Of a stretch of DNA of 64,000 bases, positions 57,969 to 64,000 are shown piece after piece. How positions within the stretch are numbered: the first letter of the stretch is position 1; every line of letters begins with the position of its first letter. Origin of the DNA: JAAFHI01 sp039793685 (lineage in GTDB: Bacteria; Acidobacteriota; Blastocatellia; Chloracidobacteriales; Chloracidobacteriaceae); NCBI GenBank assembly GCA_039793685.1, contig JBDRAL010000078.1, forward strand, positions 1 to 64,000, written 5' to 3'. The position numbers were made by a program, and so were the translations under genes. The notes below the pieces were generated by a model. The model was given only the letters and a program-made list of their open reading frames with translations. It made no database searches and was not told where the DNA came from.

Positions 57969-59264
57969 TCAGCCGCGGAGCGAGCCGAGTACTTCGAAAA
58001 ATTTCGGGAATGATACCGCCGCGCAGCCTGCATCGCGAATGTCCGTCGCGCCGGAGGCGGCGAGTGCCGCGACGGCGAAGGCCATCGCGATACGGTGATC
58101 GCCGGCGGTTTCAATCGTGGTTCCCTGAAAGCGTTGATTGCCTTCCACGCGCAGACCGTCCTCGCGTTCAAGAACTTCGACACCCATCCGTCGCAGGTTC
58201 GCGGCCACGAGCGCGATGCGGTCGCTTTCCTTGACCCGCAGTTCCTTTGCGTCGCGAATGTCGATGCCGCCGTGAAACGCGCCGAACACGCTCAGAATCG
58301 GCAGTTCGTCAATCACGTTGGCGATGATCTCGCCGCCGAGTTCGAGCGGACGCGCCAGCCGATCGCCGTTCAATCCGCGCACGCGGAGGTCGGCGACGGG
58401 TTCGCCGCCCGCCTCGCGTTCGTTTTCAAGACCGACCGCCAGTCCCGCTTCATGTAAAACATCGAGCAGGCCGGTTCGCGACGGATTGATGCCGACGTTT
58501 TCAATCAGCAGGTCGGCGTCGGGAACGAGCGAGGCCGCGACGAGAAAAAATGCCGCCGCCGAAAAATCGCCCGGCACGCGGCAGTCGCCGGGACTTTTCA
58601 ACACCGCGTCGCCGGAAATCGTCAGCCGTGAACCATCCTGTAAAACCGGCGCGCCGAACGCTCCGAGCATTCGCTCCGTGTGGTCGCGGGTCGGCGTGGT
58701 TTCGATGACGGTCGTCGCGCCGTCGGCGAACAGCCCCGCCAGCAGTACGCACGACTTCACCTGCGCGCTCGCGACGGGAAGTTCATAGTCGATGCCGCGC
58801 AGATGGCCCCCGGAGATCGTGAGCGGTGCGAAGTTGTCGTTGGTCGCCGCGATGCGCGCCCCCATCTTCGTCAGCGGGTCCATGATCCGCCGCATCGGAC
58901 GACGCTGGAGCGACTCGTCCCCGGTGATGCGCGTTTCGAACGGCTGCCCGGCAAGAATTCCCGATAAAAGCCGGATGGTCGTGCCGGAATTGCCCGCGTC
59001 GAGCGTACCGTCAAATGCCTTCAACCCCTGCTTGCCGACACCCTCGATGATGACCTCATCCCCTGCACGTTCAATGGGAACGCCGAGCGCGGCCATGCAG
59101 CCGAGCGTCGCCGCGCAGTCTTCGCTGCCGGAGAAGTTCGCCACGCGGGTCGTTCCCTCGGCGATGGCGGCGAACATGCCGAACCGGTGCGAAACCGACT
59201 TGTCGCCGGGAAGGGTGACGGTGCCGATCAGACGTTGAGTTGGTGAAATGGAGGCGGATGACAT
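57969..59264 (-). CDS. aroA: 3-phosphoshikimate 1-carboxyvinyltransferase (EPSP synthase)
   Basis: A 431-aa protein: LPGDKSVSHRFGMFAAIAEG, LDAGNSGTTIRLLSGILAGQ, ITGDESLQRRPMRRIMDPLT, ELPVASAQVKSCVLLAGLFA, VPGDFSAAAFFLVAASLVPD, ELRVKESDRIALVAANLRRM and TAGDHRIAMAFAVAALAA. All substrate-binding blocks are there. Makes EPSP from shikimate-3-phosphate and PEP. Stands 49 nt upstream of the response regulator. Confidence 0.96.
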   Translation of the reverse strand: MSSASISPTQRLIGTVTLPGDKSVSHRFGMFAAIAEGTTRVANFSGSEDCAATLGCMAALGVPIERAGDEVIIEGVGKQGLKAFDGTLDAGNSGTTIRLLSGILAGQPFETRITGDESLQRRPMRRIMDPLTKMGARIAATNDNFAPLTISGGHLRGIDYELPVASAQVKSCVLLAGLFADGATTVIETTPTRDHTERMLGAFGAPVLQDGSRLTISGDAVLKSPGDCRVPGDFSAAAFFLVAASLVPDADLLIENVGINPSRTGLLDVLHEAGLAVGLENEREAGGEPVADLRVRGLNGDRLARPLELGGEIIANVIDELPILSVFGAFHGGIDIRDAKELRVKESDRIALVAANLRRMGVEVLEREDGLRVEGNQRFQGTTIETAGDHRIAMAFAVAALAASGATDIRDAGCAAVSFPKFFEVLGSLRG

Positions 59265-59314
59265 GAAAGACGAAACCTGAAATTTGGTGAATTGCTGTCG
59301 GTTAAGAAAACGGC

Positions 59315-59899
59315 TTATTTGTAAATTGCCAGAATTTGATCTTCGAGGAAGAAAACGATTTGCCCAGCTTCCAGAGTACCTTTGGTTCTGGGGTCATTAT
59401 CAAGTTCACCGACAAAGCCCTCATGAGTTTTTCGAAGTATCCGAACCCACATCCGTTCCCCTCTATAGCGTGACTTGTTTTCAGCTTCCAGAATGAAAAA
59501 AAGAAGTTTGACCAGATCACCGGGACGCAGTCTTCGTTTTTCCTTTTGAGTCGGGAGTTCTTGAATCGGGATGGGAGGATGGAGGTCGGATACATCTCCG
59601 AGCTTCCATCCATCAATTTCGAAATTTGGCCGAACCACTTGATTCCGTTCTCTGACCGTATCGTAACAGCCCGTGCAGAGAATCGTGATCTGAGCCGCTT
59701 CTTCAAGGCGTTCAGTCCATTCGCCCTCTTTGAGTAGCCCAAGATCGCAATCATAACACCAGGCGTCCGGTCTCGGGTCGTCGGGTGAAGCCGCGTAATA
59801 AAAGCCCCGACCGTCCGAGGTCGCAAGATGGACGCAGACAAAGGTCGCGTGGCTCTCTCCATGGGTAGGACAATGAATGGCTGTAGTCGGTTCGCTCAT
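59315..59899 (-). CDS. DUF2314-like protein with N-terminal Cys/His-rich segment
   Basis: A 194-aa protein. Start at 59899 (MSEPTTAIHCPTHGESHATF); nine residues more are possible. N-terminal CPTHGESHATFVCVHLA, then WCYDCDLG and ITILCTGCYDTV look like zinc ligands. C-terminal RYRGERMWVRILRKTHEGFV and GELDNDPR match the DUF2314 strand pair (ERMWVxV...GxLDNxP). Cytosolic; lower GC than aroA. Confidence 0.7.
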   Translation of the reverse strand: MSEPTTAIHCPTHGESHATFVCVHLATSDGRGFYYAASPDDPRPDAWCYDCDLGLLKEGEWTERLEEAAQITILCTGCYDTVRERNQVVRPNFEIDGWKLGDVSDLHPPIPIQELPTQKEKRRLRPGDLVKLLFFILEAENKSRYRGERMWVRILRKTHEGFVGELDNDPRTKGTLEAGQIVFFLEDQILAIYK

Positions 59900-60090
59900 G
59901 GTTGGTGGAATCAGGTCTCTACCCAACGGATTTGGAATGTGACGGATTCAGGACAATAAAACAGCCCCACCGTTTTGGGCAGGACTGTTCGAAGTCATCT
60001 TCTTTTGCAGATATCGGGATCCGGTGCGTGAACGTCGGCCTCCCAAGGGAGGCGGGAAGCGCGGACGACCGCGCTCCCCGTTTGGGTCGT
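59900..60090. other. Intergenic region with hairpins
   Basis: Two small hairpins follow each other near 60035-60075 (GCCTCCC/GGGAGGC and AGCGCGG/CCGCGCT), about 20 nt after the prkA stop. They probably end the prkA transcript, though a U-tract is missing. Confidence 0.45.
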
Positions 60091-63387
<3,297 letters not shown>

Positions 63388-63492
63388 ATCCACCACTCCC
63401 GTTCGGTAAAGGAAAGAAAATCGGTACGTTTGTGGGACGAGAAAGAAGGCGCGCAAAAATTATGGGCGCATTCGGGGGAAGCGTCAACGAAA

Positions 63493-63738
63493 CGATGAAT
63501 GATGAACGATGAACGATGAAGTGAAGAAAAAGTCTGGAGTCTGGAGTCGAGAGTCTTGAGTCCGGCAAAAAGCGCTTGACAGGCCAGAGTCGAAACCGGA
63601 CGTTCGTTCATCGTTCATCGTTCATCGTTCATCGTTCATCGTTCATCGTTCATCGTTCATCGTTCATCGTTCATCGTTCATCGTTCATCGTTCATCGTTC
63701 TCTTGACTCCAGACTCACGACTCCGGACTCCAGACTTT
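63493..63738. repeat. Compound inverted heptamer array
   Basis: Left side: four CGATGAA-type units (63493-63520), then five AGTCTGG-type units (63531-63565). Right side: 13 exact CGTTCAT copies (63605-63695), then the TGACTCC AGACTCA CGACTCC GGACTCC AGACTTT series (63704-63738). CGTTCAT is complementary to the left CGATGAA series read in another register, and TGACTCC to AGTCTGG. It fills the prkA-PIN gap, ending 6 nt before the next start. Confidence 0.85.
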
Positions 63739-63744
63739 TCCCCA

Positions 63745-64000
63745 ATGAAGCTTTCCATCTATCTCGAAACCTCGGTTATCGGCGCGTATCTCGACAACGA
63801 TGATCCCTTTCGTCGGGACCTGACCATTCGCTGGTGGGAGCATGACATGGCGGAGTATCAGCCATATGTTTCGCTGCTGGTCGCGCGGGAGCTGGAGCGG
63901 GTGCCCGAGCCGCACCGGACGGCCTATTTGAATCTTGTCCGGCCTCTTCAGTCGCTGGAACTGCTGGATGAGGCGGCGATTCTCGCCGAGGGGTATCTGG
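63745..64000 (+). CDS. PIN-domain protein, truncated by window edge
   Basis: Starts ATG AAG CTT with MKLSIYLETSVIGAYLDNDD. The pattern K-x-Y-L-[ED]-T-S-V-I-G is the PIN (VapC-type) opening, with an acidic residue in YLETSV. It continues as RWWEHDMAEYQPYVSLLVAR and ELERVPEPHRTAYL until the window ends, so only the first 85 residues are seen. Probably a toxin-type ribonuclease. No antitoxin is visible upstream, where repeats begin. Confidence 0.75.
   Translation, partial: MKLSIYLETSVIGAYLDNDDPFRRDLTIRWWEHDMAEYQPYVSLLVARELERVPEPHRTAYLNLVRPLQSLELLDEAAILAEGYL

Noticed and set aside
63605..63695. CRISPR array
   Set aside because: Tandem 7-bp units without spacers or cas genes; a simple tandem repeat.

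Overview
This is a high-GC (roughly 60% by eye) bacterial chromosome segment with densely packed genes. It looks Gram-negative: there are lipoproteins, TonB C-terminal domains, an ArnT-like glycosyltransferase and FecR-type secreted proteins. The mix (FecR protein, DUF2167, DUF4019-like lipoprotein, YARHG-tailed Ser/Thr kinase, trypsin-like proteins beside kinases, heptameric intergenic repeats) reminds me of Acidobacteriota, perhaps Blastocatellia. That is inference, not proof: the window has no rRNA, tRNA or good marker gene.

Layout. 1-503: a MITE-like inverted-repeat element and a duplicated upstream region. 504-6183: a tandem paralogue cluster of membrane-anchored trypsin-fold proteins whose catalytic residues are mostly lost, plus a DUF1963 gene, a lipoprotein and two tiny anchor-only ORFs. 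6304-8073: a PknB-type Ser/Thr kinase. 8200-10633: a secreted peroxiredoxin and two membrane proteins. 10639-15617: sbcD-sbcC. 15757-17810: small secreted and cytosolic proteins ending in a strikingly AT-rich orphan gene. 17901-27759: a long minus-strand run (TrmO-like, PH-domain, DUF1697, several unknown small proteins, lipoprotein, MBOAT, VOC, trmL, AIM24). 27862-36275: M16 peptidase, gpmA, EEP phosphodiesterase, TMEM175 channel, FecR protein, GT39 and a DEDDh exonuclease. 36293-47600: YgfZ-like protein, two M28 peptidases, GNAT, macro domain, TPR-TonB protein, FeS photolyase, EamA transporter, ferredoxin and moeA. 47747-50565: ECF sigma/anti-sigma pair and a geranylgeranyl-reductase-like enzyme. 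50551-59899: fabF, DoxX, DUF1361, MOSC, a nucleotidyltransferase pair, a sigma-54 response regulator, aroA and a DUF2314-like protein. 60091-63387: prkA interrupted by a 455-residue intein. 63745-end: a truncated PIN-domain gene.

Most striking points: (1) the PrkA intein with LAGLIDADG motifs; (2) the pseudoprotease cluster, in which one N-terminal anchor module recurs in front of different or missing ectodomains, next to a Ser/Thr kinase; (3) at least eleven intergenic elements built from strictly phased 7-bp repeats, mostly as inverted pairs, with different heptamer families but one architecture; (4) an exact 99-bp direct repeat with palindromes after gpmA; (5) AT-rich and lower-GC accessory genes scattered in the otherwise uniform background. 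Most metabolic and repair genes are ordinary.
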